Assembly (NCBI RefSeq): GCF_037095735.1
Contig: NZ_JBAWKD010000006.1
Span: 62,001 to 126,000 of the forward strand
Reading direction: 5' to 3'
Origin: Frigidibacter sp037095735
GTDB lineage: Bacteria; Pseudomonadota; Alphaproteobacteria; Rhodobacterales; Rhodobacteraceae
DNA length: 64,000 nucleotides
The translations under genes were made by a program, and so were the position numbers. A model generated the notes under the pieces. The model searched no databases. It was not told the DNA's origin and was given only the letters and a program-made list of their open reading frames with translations. Of the stretch, positions 8,193-17,755 are shown piece by piece; positions within the stretch are counted from its first letter, which is position 1; every line of letters starts with the position of its first letter.

Positions 8193-8579
8193 TCAGTCGC
8201 GGGGGACAGGGCGCGGGCGGCCGTTCTCGTCGATGGCGACGAAGGTGAAGACGCCCTCGGTCACCTTGGCGGCCTCGGTCTCGATGCGCTTGCGGCACCA
8301 GACCTCGACCGCGATGCGGATCGAGGATGTGCCGATCTTCAAGACTTCCGTATAAACCGTCACTTCGTCGCCGACCTTCACGGGGCGGATGAAGCTCATC
8401 GCCTCGACCGCGACGGTCGAGGTCGAGCCGCGCGCGACCGCGCCGGCGGTGGCGCCGGCGGCCATGTCCATCTGCGCCATGATCCAGCCGCCGAAGACAT
8501 TGCCCGACAGGTTCATGTCGGCGGGCATGGCGATGGTGCGAAGCGCCGGGCGGCGGCTGTCGGGGGGCGTGTGGGGCAA
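8193..8579 (-). CDS. Acyl-CoA thioesterase, hotdog fold (YciA-like)
   Basis: A 128-residue single-hotdog thioesterase. The active segment is 'TIAMPADMNLSGNVFGGWIM' with the catalytic Asp/Asn and the hydrophobic helix starting at FGG. It is followed by 'VEAMSFIRPVKVGDEVTVY' and 'VWCRKRIETEAAKVTEGVFTFVAID', the usual strand pattern of the YciA/BACH family. These enzymes hydrolyse acyl-CoA to the acid and CoA in the cytoplasm. It lies 4 bp after the alpha/beta hydrolase gene, at the distal end of the second transporter operon. It may remove a CoA-bound product made from the imported solute or may simply be a housekeeping passenger. Confidence 0.88.
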   Translation of the reverse strand: MPHTPPDSRRPALRTIAMPADMNLSGNVFGGWIMAQMDMAAGATAGAVARGSTSTVAVEAMSFIRPVKVGDEVTVYTEVLKIGTSSIRIAVEVWCRKRIETEAAKVTEGVFTFVAIDENGRPRPVPRD

Positions 8580-8583
8580 GGTC

Positions 8584-9423
8584 TCAGACCTCCAGAAGCG
8601 CGCGGGTCAGCGGGTGGGCCGGATCGGCCAGCCCGTCCACGACGGTGAAATGGTTGCGGTCCGGCTCTTCCACGAACGCCGTCGCCGCGCCGAGCCCGCG
8701 CCAGACCTCTGGCAGGATACGGTTCTGGCGCAGGAATTCCGAGGTCTCGCGCTGCCCCGCCCATCCGATCAGCCGCGCGCCCTCGCGCGGGGTCAGCAGC
8801 ACCGGGCTTTCGGCCAGCGCCTCGGCCGCGTCGATGGCCAGCGTCGCGTTGCGCCCGATCCGGCGCAAGGGGCGCAGATCGTGCAGGCCCGAGATCGAGA
8901 CGGTCATCGCGATCCGCGCGGCGACGTCGCCGGGCAGCGGCGCATCCTCGCAGAGCATCCGGGTGACCAGATGCCCCCCCGCCGAATGGCCGGTCAGCCG
9001 GATCGGGCCCGCCACCTCGGCCGCGGCGGCGGCGATGGCCGCGCCGATCTCGCGGGTGATGCCGGCGATGCGGATCGTCGGGGCCAGCGTGTAGGCCGGC
9101 ATCGCCACCGCCCAGCCATGCGCCAGCGGCCCCGCCGCCAGATGCGACCAGAAGCTTTCATCAAGCCCCATCCAGAACCCGCCGTGGACATACACGACCA
9201 GCCCCTTCGCCGCGCCTTCGGGCAGGAAGAGGTCGAAGCGGTTGCGCTCTGCCGGGCCGTAGCGCAGGCCAAGCCGCGCCCGCCCCGCAGACGAGAGCGC
9301 CGCGCGCGCGGCCGCCGCGGGCTCGACCCAGAGGCCGGGCCAGCGCTCGCCCTTCGGGATGTTGCCGGCGTTGTCGTAGAGATCGCTCCAGTCGGCGACG
9401 GCGGTCAGGGTCCAGTCAGACAT
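8584..9423 (-). CDS. Alpha/beta hydrolase, kynurenine formamidase-like
   Basis: A 279-residue alpha/beta hydrolase. The oxyanion motif is HGGFW ('VVYVHGGFWMGLDESFW'), the nucleophile elbow is GHSAGG ('IRLTGHSAGGHLVTRML'), and the catalytic His lies in 'PDRNHFTVVDGL' near the C-terminus. The conserved 'GWAGQRETSEFLRQ' segment is like that of arylformamidases, which cleave N-formylkynurenine; related enzymes act on other esters or amides. Its start overlaps the end of livF by 8 bp, so it is translated together with the transporter. That suggests it acts on what the transporter brings in. No other kynurenine-pathway gene is visible nearby, so the precise reaction is open. Confidence 0.8.
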   Translation of the reverse strand: MSDWTLTAVADWSDLYDNAGNIPKGERWPGLWVEPAAAARAALSSAGRARLGLRYGPAERNRFDLFLPEGAAKGLVVYVHGGFWMGLDESFWSHLAAGPLAHGWAVAMPAYTLAPTIRIAGITREIGAAIAAAAAEVAGPIRLTGHSAGGHLVTRMLCEDAPLPGDVAARIAMTVSISGLHDLRPLRRIGRNATLAIDAAEALAESPVLLTPREGARLIGWAGQRETSEFLRQNRILPEVWRGLGAATAFVEEPDRNHFTVVDGLADPAHPLTRALLEV

Positions 9424-10108
9424 TCAGATAGCGTTCCTTCACCGCGGGCGTGGCCATCAGCGCGGCCGTGGTCCCGGTCCAGACGACGCGGCCGCGCTCG
9501 ATCACCACGTGGCGGTCGGCGAAGCGGGCCAGCGCGTCGACGTTCTTGTCGATGACGAGGATCGCCTCGCCCTCGGCCTTCAGCCGCGCGAGACAGGCCC
9601 AGATCTCGTCGCGGATCAGCGGCGCCAGCCCCTCGGTCGCCTCGTCGAGGACGATCAGCCGCGGGTTGGTCATCAGCGCGCGGCCGATGGCCAACATCTG
9701 CTGTTCGCCCCCCGACAGCTGGTCGCCCATGTTGCGCCGCCGCTCGGCCAGACGCGGGAACAGCGCATGGACCGCGGCCAGATCCCAGCGGCCGGGGCGC
9801 GCGGTGGCCAGCAGGTTTTCCTCGACCGTCAGCGTCGGGAAGATCTGGCGTCCCTCGGGCACCAGCCCCAGCCCCGCCTTCGCGCGCAGATGCGGCGCGG
9901 CCCGGGTCATGTCCTGCCCGTTCAGCAGCACCCGCCCCGCCGTCACCGGGATCAGTCCGAAGACCGCCCGCAGTGTCGTGGTCTTGCCCATGCCGTTGCG
10001 GCCCAGAAGCGTCACTGCCTCGCCCTGCCCCACCGCGAAGTCGAGCCCGAACAGCACCCGCGCCGCGCCGTAACCGGCCTGAAGGCCTTCGACCGACAGC
10101 AGGCTCAT
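9416..10108 (-). CDS. livF: Liv-type ABC transporter ATP-binding protein LivF
   Basis: A 230-residue ATPase. Walker A is 'LLGRNGMGKTTTL' (about residues 34-46), the signature is 'LSGGEQQMLAIGRALM', and Walker B is 'RLIVLDEATEGLAPL', with the switch His replaced by 'LVIDKNVDAL' as is normal for LivF. It begins 'LLSVEGLQAGYGAARVLFGL', the LivF rather than LivG pattern. It pairs with LivG (10105-10857) to drive the LivH/LivM pore. The start overlaps the livG stop as ATGA, and its own end overlaps the hydrolase gene. Confidence 0.93.
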   Translation of the reverse strand: MSLLSVEGLQAGYGAARVLFGLDFAVGQGEAVTLLGRNGMGKTTTLRAVFGLIPVTAGRVLLNGQDMTRAAPHLRAKAGLGLVPEGRQIFPTLTVEENLLATARPGRWDLAAVHALFPRLAERRRNMGDQLSGGEQQMLAIGRALMTNPRLIVLDEATEGLAPLIRDEIWACLARLKAEGEAILVIDKNVDALARFADRHVVIERGRVVWTGTTAALMATPAVKERYLNV

Positions 10109-10857
10109 GCCGCGTCCTCGCCAAGGTAGGCCGCGCGCACCTTCGGGTTGGCGCGGACCTGCGCGGGCGTGCCGCCGGCGATGATCTCGCCGTAGACGAG
10201 GACAGAGATCCAGTCGGCCAGCGCGAAGACCGCCGTCATGTCATGCTCGATCAGCACCATGGTCAGGCGCCGCTTCATCCGGCCGATCAGGGCAATGAGC
10301 CGCTCTGCCTCTTCGCCCGCGGTGCCGGCCAGAGGCTCGTCCAAGAGCAGCAGGCGCGGGCGGGTGGCCAGCGCGACGGCCAGTTCGAGCTGCCGCCGCT
10401 CGCCATGGCTCAGCGCGCCGGCCAGCCGATAGGCGCGGTCGTCGAGGCCCACTTCCGACAGCGCGTCCATCGCCTCGGCGGTGATCGCGCGGTCGGAGGC
10501 TGCGGGACGGAAGAACCGGAAGGACGAGCCCGCGCGCGCCTGCACCGCCAGCGCGACATTGTCGAGCGCGGTCATGCCCGGCAAGAGCGTGGTGATCTGG
10601 AAACTGCGCGCGAGGCCGCGCCCGACCCGCGCGGGCATGTCGAGCCGCGTCACGTCCTGCCCGGCGTATTCGACGCGCCCCGCATCCGGGCGCAGCTGGC
10701 CCGACAGCTGGGCGACGAGCGTGGTCTTGCCGGCGCCGTTCGGGCCGATGATCGCGTGCAGCTGGCCTTCCTGCACGGTGAAGGAGACGCCATTGGTGAC
10801 CTGAAGCGCGCCATAGGCCTTGCGCAGGTCGTGGACGGCAAGAAGCGGCCCGCTCAT
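10105..10857 (-). CDS. livG: Liv-type ABC transporter ATP-binding protein LivG
   Basis: An ATPase of 250 residues beginning MSGPLLAVHDLRKAYGALQV. Walker A is 'IIGPNGAGKTTLVAQL', the signature is 'LSHGERRQLELAVALA', Walker B is 'LLLLDEPLAGTAGEEAERL' and the switch His is in 'MVLIEHDMTAVFAL'. A long upstream extension in the same frame overlaps livM and is not real; the ATG at 10857 overlaps the livM stop as ATGA, which fixes the start. It is part of the contiguous operon of binding protein, livH, livM, livG, livF, hydrolase and thioesterase. Confidence 0.93.
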   Translation of the reverse strand: MSGPLLAVHDLRKAYGALQVTNGVSFTVQEGQLHAIIGPNGAGKTTLVAQLSGQLRPDAGRVEYAGQDVTRLDMPARVGRGLARSFQITTLLPGMTALDNVALAVQARAGSSFRFFRPAASDRAITAEAMDALSEVGLDDRAYRLAGALSHGERRQLELAVALATRPRLLLLDEPLAGTAGEEAERLIALIGRMKRRLTMVLIEHDMTAVFALADWISVLVYGEIIAGGTPAQVRANPKVRAAYLGEDAA

Positions 10858-11828
10858 GCCCCGGTCCTTCCGGTCAGACGGCGGATCAGCCCGGTGACGC
10901 CGCCCGGCGAATAGAGGACGACCAGCACGAGGATCAGCCCGAAACCGAGCCGCCAGTGATCCGAGAACCGCGCGAGCCCCTCTTCCAGACCGATGGTGAC
11001 CAGCGCGCCGGCGATCGCGCCCGCAAGGTTGCCGATGCCGCCGAGGATCACCATGACGATCAGCTCGCCCGAGCGCTGCCAGCTCATGTAGGCGGGCGAG
11101 ACGTAGAGCGCCTGATTGGCAAGAAAGACACCGGCCACGGCGCAGGTCCCGGCAGAGATCAGGTAGGCCGCAAGCTGGTAGGGCAAGGGCCGGAAGCCGA
11201 TGGCCTGCATGCGCAGCGCGCTTTCGCGGGTGCCGACCAGCACCCGCCCGAAGCGCGAGCGGGTCACCGTCCACAGGCCGACGAAGGTCAGGATCAGCAC
11301 CACGAGGGTGGTGTAGTAGAGCCCCGCATCGCTGGCCATCACCGGGGCGCCCAGCAGCGTCGAGCGGTGATCGAGCGCCATGCCGTCGTCGCCGCCCAGC
11401 GAAGAGAGCGAGACGAAGAAGAAATAGGCCATCTGCCCGAAGGCCAGCGTGATCATGATGAAGTAGATGCCGCGGGTGCGCAGCGAGATCGCGCCGGTGA
11501 CCGCGGCGAAGGGCAGCGCCACGGCCAGCGCCGCGAGGATCTGCAGGATCAGGTCGTCGATCCCCCAGCGCATCATCACGCCCACCGCATAGGCGCCCAG
11601 CCCGAGATAGGCGGCATGGCCGAAGCTGACCAGCGCGCCGTAGCCCAGGATCAGGTCGAGCGAGAGCGCGGCAATGGCGAAGACCAGCATCCGCGTGCCG
11701 ACCACGATCAGGAAGGGGTCGCCGAGCGAGACGACCACCGGCGGCAGCAGGGCCATCAGCGCAAACAGCGCGAAGGCCGCCTGCAGGCTGGGCTCGGGCC
11801 GGCGCTGAAGCGAAGAGAGCACGCTCAT
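10854..11828 (-). CDS. livM: Liv-type ABC transporter permease LivM
   Basis: An inner-membrane permease of about 324 residues starting MSVLSSLQRRPEPSLQAAFA. It shows the LivM features 'LILGYGALVSFGHAAYLGLG', 'SLRTRGIYFIMITLAFGQM' and the ATPase-contact region 'VILGGIGNLAGAIAGALV'. Unlike the first locus, the protein ends before the ATPase, which is encoded separately. The ATG at 11828 overlaps the livH stop as ATGA; a longer upstream frame overlaps livH and is not used. Ligand specificity cannot be read from this subunit. Confidence 0.93.
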   Translation of the reverse strand: MSVLSSLQRRPEPSLQAAFALFALMALLPPVVVSLGDPFLIVVGTRMLVFAIAALSLDLILGYGALVSFGHAAYLGLGAYAVGVMMRWGIDDLILQILAALAVALPFAAVTGAISLRTRGIYFIMITLAFGQMAYFFFVSLSSLGGDDGMALDHRSTLLGAPVMASDAGLYYTTLVVLILTFVGLWTVTRSRFGRVLVGTRESALRMQAIGFRPLPYQLAAYLISAGTCAVAGVFLANQALYVSPAYMSWQRSGELIVMVILGGIGNLAGAIAGALVTIGLEEGLARFSDHWRLGFGLILVLVVLYSPGGVTGLIRRLTGRTGA

Positions 11829-12748
11829 TTCACGACCGCCTTGCCGAAAAGCCCGGCGGGGCGCCAGGACAGGACCGCGGCCATCAGCAGGTAGACCAGC
11901 ATCGGTGCCAGCGTGCGCCCGGCCTGCGCGGCGGCGGCGGGGTCCATGATCGCCTTCAGCCAGATCGGCCCGAAGATCCGCCCGACGGTGTCGATGATCC
12001 CCACCAGCAGCGCGCCGACGAAGGCGCCGCGGATCGAGCCGACGCCGCCGATGACGATCACCACGAAGGTCAGGATCAGGATCTGGTCGCCCATCCCCGG
12101 ATCGACCGACAGGATCGGCGACACGAGCGCGCCCGCGAAGCCCGCCAGCATCGCCCCGAAGGCGAAGACCACCAGGAACAGCCGCCCGATGTCGACGCCC
12201 AGCGCCGAGACCATCGCCCGGTTCGAGGCGCCGGCGCGCAGCAGCATGCCTGCGCGGGTGCGCGCGATCAGCCACCACAGCCCCGCCGCCACCACCAGCC
12301 CCGCGACGATCACCGCCACGCGGTAGACCGGGTAGCGCATCGGCCCGATCAGCGGGATCGAGGCCGAGAGCGCCTCGGGCATCGCCACGCTGAGGGGGGC
12401 GGCGCCCCAGAGGATCTTCACGCCCTCGGACAGCATCAGCACCAGCCCGAAGGTCGCCAGCACCTGGTCGAGATGCGGCCGGTCGTAAAGCTTGCGGAAC
12501 ACCGTCACCTCGAGCACGAGGCCCAGCGCCAGCGTGGCGGGCAGGCTGAGCGCGAGGCCCAGCCAGAAGCTGCCGGTCAGGGCCGCGAACATCGCCATCA
12601 GATAGGCGCCCACCATGTAGAGCACGCCGTGGGCGAGGTTGATGAAGTCCATGATCCCGAAGACCAGCGTCAGGCCGGCCGCCACGAGGAAGAGCAGGAT
12701 CCCGAACTGTGCGCCGTTCAGAAGCTGAAGAAGGAAAAGGCTGGTCAT
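11825..12748 (-). CDS. livH: Liv-type ABC transporter permease LivH
   Basis: A 307-residue membrane permease. The family segment 'GLTLVFGIMDFINLAHGVLY' comes early, with further hydrophobic helices, the motif 'LLRAGASNRAMVSALGVDI' and the contact loop 'VIVIGGVGSIRGAFVGALLV'. It forms the transport channel with LivM. It lies 31 bp downstream of the binding-protein gene and overlaps livM by 4 bp. Confidence 0.93.
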   Translation of the reverse strand: MTSLFLLQLLNGAQFGILLFLVAAGLTLVFGIMDFINLAHGVLYMVGAYLMAMFAALTGSFWLGLALSLPATLALGLVLEVTVFRKLYDRPHLDQVLATFGLVLMLSEGVKILWGAAPLSVAMPEALSASIPLIGPMRYPVYRVAVIVAGLVVAAGLWWLIARTRAGMLLRAGASNRAMVSALGVDIGRLFLVVFAFGAMLAGFAGALVSPILSVDPGMGDQILILTFVVIVIGGVGSIRGAFVGALLVGIIDTVGRIFGPIWLKAIMDPAAAAQAGRTLAPMLVYLLMAAVLSWRPAGLFGKAVVK

Positions 12749-12779
12749 TCGAAAATACGGGGGGCCGAAGCCCCGCCGG

Positions 12780-13946
12780 TCACTTCATCGGGCATTCGCC
12801 GACATAGGCATCCGCATAGTCGGCGAAGACCTTTTCCACCACCGAGGTCTGGAAGACGCCGTCGTCGCGCTTCACCGCCTTGGTCAGGTAGAAATCCTGA
12901 ATCGGGAAGTGGTTCGACGAGAAGGCGAACTTGCCGCGCAGGCTCTGGAACTCAGCGGCCTTGAGGGCGGCGCGCAGCGCGGCCTTGTCCTCGGTGTTGC
13001 CCACCGTCTTCACCGCGCTGTCGATCAGCATCATCGCGTCATAGCCGCCGACGGCGTAAAGCGAGGGCACGCGGCCGTAGGCATCTTCGAAGGCCTTCAC
13101 GAACTCGGCGTTGCCCGGCGCGTCGAGATCGGGCGCCCAGTTCGAGCCGGTCAGCATCCCCAGCGCCGCGTCCTTCTCGGCCGGCAGCGTGGTCTCGTCG
13201 ACGGTGAAGGCCGACATCAGCGGGATGTTCGACAGCCCCGCCTGCGCCCATTGCTTCACGAGATTCACGCCCATGCCGCCCGGCATGAAGGCATAGACCG
13301 CCGCGGGCTGGGTGGCCGCGACCTGCGCAAGCTCGGCCGAGAAGTCGAGCTGGCCAAGCGGCACGTAAAGCTCGCCCGCGACCTCGCCCTTGAACTGCTG
13401 CTTGAAGCCGTTGAGGCTGTCCTTCCCGGCCTGATAGTTCGGCGCCATGATGAAGGCGTTCGCGACGCCCTGCTTGTTCATCGACTCGGCCAGCACCTTC
13501 GGCATCTGGTCGTTCTGGTAGCTCACGACGAAGATGTTCTCGTTGCAGTCCTTGCCCGCGAAGGTCGAGGGGCCGGCGTTCGGCGACAGCAGGAACGCGC
13601 CTGCCGAGGTCACCGGGCCCGCGATCGCACCCATCACGTTCGAGAAGATCGGGCCGATCACGAAATCGGCGCCCTGCGCCTCGACCAGCTCGCGCGCCTT
13701 CTGGGCGGCGACATCGGGCTTGCCCTCGGCATCGACGACGATGATCTCGGCGTCGAGCCCGCCCACCTTGTTGCCCAGCGCCTTGGCCGCCAGCAGCGCA
13801 CCGTCGCGGGCATGCTCGCCCAGCACCGCCGGCGGGCCGGACAGCGTGACCAGCACGCCGATCTTCACCGGCTCGGCCTGCGCCATCAGCGGCGCGGCAG
13901 AGACCGAGGCAAACAGAAGGCCCACATGGGCGAGGTTCCGAAACAT
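12780..13946 (-). CDS. Periplasmic substrate-binding protein of second Liv-type transporter
   Basis: A 388-residue binding protein of the Peripla_BP_6 type. The signal peptide is residues 1-25 (MFRNLAHVGLLFASVSAAPL then MAQAE). The mature chain opens 'VKIGVLVTLSGPPAVLGEHA', the canonical first strand and ligand loop. Cysteines occur only at 'GKDCNENIF' and near the C-terminus ('VGECPMK'), possibly a disulfide. It is the first gene of the seven-gene leftward operon. The ligand is unknown; the co-encoded formamidase-like hydrolase hints at an amide or ester compound, which is inference only. Confidence 0.92.
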   Translation of the reverse strand: MFRNLAHVGLLFASVSAAPLMAQAEPVKIGVLVTLSGPPAVLGEHARDGALLAAKALGNKVGGLDAEIIVVDAEGKPDVAAQKARELVEAQGADFVIGPIFSNVMGAIAGPVTSAGAFLLSPNAGPSTFAGKDCNENIFVVSYQNDQMPKVLAESMNKQGVANAFIMAPNYQAGKDSLNGFKQQFKGEVAGELYVPLGQLDFSAELAQVAATQPAAVYAFMPGGMGVNLVKQWAQAGLSNIPLMSAFTVDETTLPAEKDAALGMLTGSNWAPDLDAPGNAEFVKAFEDAYGRVPSLYAVGGYDAMMLIDSAVKTVGNTEDKAALRAALKAAEFQSLRGKFAFSSNHFPIQDFYLTKAVKRDDGVFQTSVVEKVFADYADAYVGECPMK

Positions 13947-14287
13947 GGCAGTGTCCCTGTCGTTGTCCGGTCTGCGCCGGCAATTCGTTCACTTCGGATT
14001 TTGACCCCGAAACCGGCCCCCGGTGCAATCCGCTTTCTTGCATCGCAGCAGCGCCGCGGCCTGCGCGCAACGTCGGGGCGCGCCGCGAAGTTTGCTGCAT
14101 TGACAACGATCCCCGCGCGGCGCTAGCGGGGGCCCATGTCCCGCGCCCGCCCGCCGGACCGCTCTGCCCTGCCGGCCCGCCCGGCACAGCCCCGAACGGC
14201 CTTGCCGGCGCCCGCGTTCCCTGCCCTGCACCGCCCGCCGCCTTGCGAACCGCCCCCACCCGAACGCCCCCTGCGAAAGTCGCGCCG
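13947..14287. other. Divergent intergenic region, 341 bp
   Basis: This gap separates the leftward transporter operon from the rightward MFS gene and must hold both promoters. A TTGACA box lies at 14100-14105 on the plus strand, but no convincing -10 follows at the right distance. The second half (about 14140-14280) is very C-rich. Short open frames here show no family resemblance, and I found no clear operator palindrome. Confidence 0.5.
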
Positions 14288-15564
14288 ATGTCCGATCCGA
14301 AAGCCGAAGCCGGTGTGCGCAGCGCCGCCGACGAGGGCCGCCCCCTGCCCCAGCCCGAGATCGACCCGCGCGTCCTGCACAACCGCAACTACCTGAACTT
14401 CATCGCCTCGCGCACCTGCTCGTCGCTCAGCTTCCAGTCGATCGCGGTGGCGCTTGGCTGGATGATGTATGACCGTACCCAGTCGGCCTACATGCTGGGG
14501 CTGGTCGGGCTGTTCCAGTTCCTGCCGATGCTGCTTCTGACCTTCGCCGTGGGCACCGTCGCCGACCGCTTCGACCGCCGCCGCATCGGGCTGGTCTGCC
14601 AGTGGATCGAGGCCGCGACCGTCGCTGGCCTTGGCTTTCTGGTCTGGCACGGCGCGATCACGCCCACGCTGATCCTTGCCGCGGTGACGGTGCTGGGCGC
14701 CGCGCAGGCCTTCGAGCGGCCGACCATGGCCTCGCTTCTGCCCGGGATCGTCGGCCCCTCGATGATCCAGCGCGCCATCGCCACCTCGACCTCGTTCATG
14801 CAGACCGCGCTGATCGTCGGGCCGTCGCTGGGCGGCATCCTTTACGGCTTCGGCGAGGTGGTGCCCTTCTGCGTGGCCACCCTGCTGTTCCTGATCGCGG
14901 GGGCGAACATCGTCAGCATCCGGCTGGTGACCAAGCCCACTGCGCGGCCGCCGGTCACGCTGGCCTCGGTCTTTGCAGGCGTCGCCTTCATCCGCTCGCG
15001 CCCGGCGATCCTTGGCACGATCTCGCTCGACCTCTTCGCGGTGCTGCTGGGGGGCGCGACGGCGCTGTTGCCGATCTTCGCCAGCGACATCCTGAAGGCC
15101 GGCCCGATCGGGCTGGGCCTCTTGCGCGCGGCCCCGGCGACGGGGGCGCTGCTGATGTCGTTCTGGCTGGCCCGCAACCCGATCACGTCCCGCGCGGGGC
15201 GCAAGATGTTCATCGCGGTGGGCATCTTCGGGCTGGCGACGATCCTCTTCGCGCTTTCGACCAACGTGGCGCTGTCGATCGCGGCGCTGCTGGTCGTCGG
15301 CGCCTCGGACACGATCAGCGTCGTCGTGCGCTCATCGCTTGTGCAGATCATGACGCCCGACGACATGCGCGGGCGGGTGAACGCCGTCAATTCGCTGTTC
15401 ATCGGCACCTCGAACCAGCTGGGCGAGTTCGAAAGCGGGATGCTCGCCGGGCTGATCGGCCCGGTCGCGACCGGGGTGATCGGCGGGATCGGCACCATCG
15501 CGGTGGTGCTGATCTGGATGCGGATCTTCCCCGACCTGCGCCGGGTCGAGCGGCTGGACGGGAC

Positions 15565-15568
<4 letters not shown>
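14288..15568 (+). CDS. MFS transporter (EntS/MFS_3-like exporter)
   Basis: A 426-residue major facilitator protein with about twelve hydrophobic segments. It starts MSDPKAEAGVRSAADEGRPL, with a soluble N-terminal stretch before 'NRNYLNFIASRTCSSLSFQS'. The first-half signature is visible as 'GTVADRFDRRRIGLVCQWIE', and 'VRSSLVQIMTPDDMRGRVNAVNS' marks the second half. This pattern is that of the MFS_3/EntS branch, often siderophore or drug exporters. An ATG 15 codons upstream is possible, but 14288 gives the normal N-terminus. The end overlaps the nadE stop by 4 bp in a convergent arrangement. The substrate is unknown. Confidence 0.85.
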
Positions 15569-17607
<2,039 letters not shown>

Positions 17608-17690
17608 CGGGGCGGTCCGGCCGTTGGGGTCTGTGCGATCTTTCCCCCAGAATGGCGGCGGAATGAAGTCCTTAACTGGCCGGGGAAGAC

Positions 17691-17740
17691 GGGGGGCGCT
17701 GCCCCCCGGCCCTTGCGGGCCTCCCCCCCGGGATATTTGG
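17691..17740. repeat. Intergenic G/C-run hairpin repeat
   Basis: Two nested inverted repeats, GGGGGG-CGCTG-CCCCCC and GGCCC-TTGC-GGGCC, are followed by a C-run and then 'GGGATATTTGGACCAATGCGA'-like sequence just before the treY stop. I recognise this composite (G-run hairpin, small hairpin, C-run, GATATTT-GGACCAA) as a common intergenic repeat in Rhodobacteraceae genomes. Related G-run elements lie near 33945, 44306 and 50735. It may terminate nadE or treY transcription. Confidence 0.7.
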
Positions 17741-17755
17741 ACCAATGCGAAAGGG

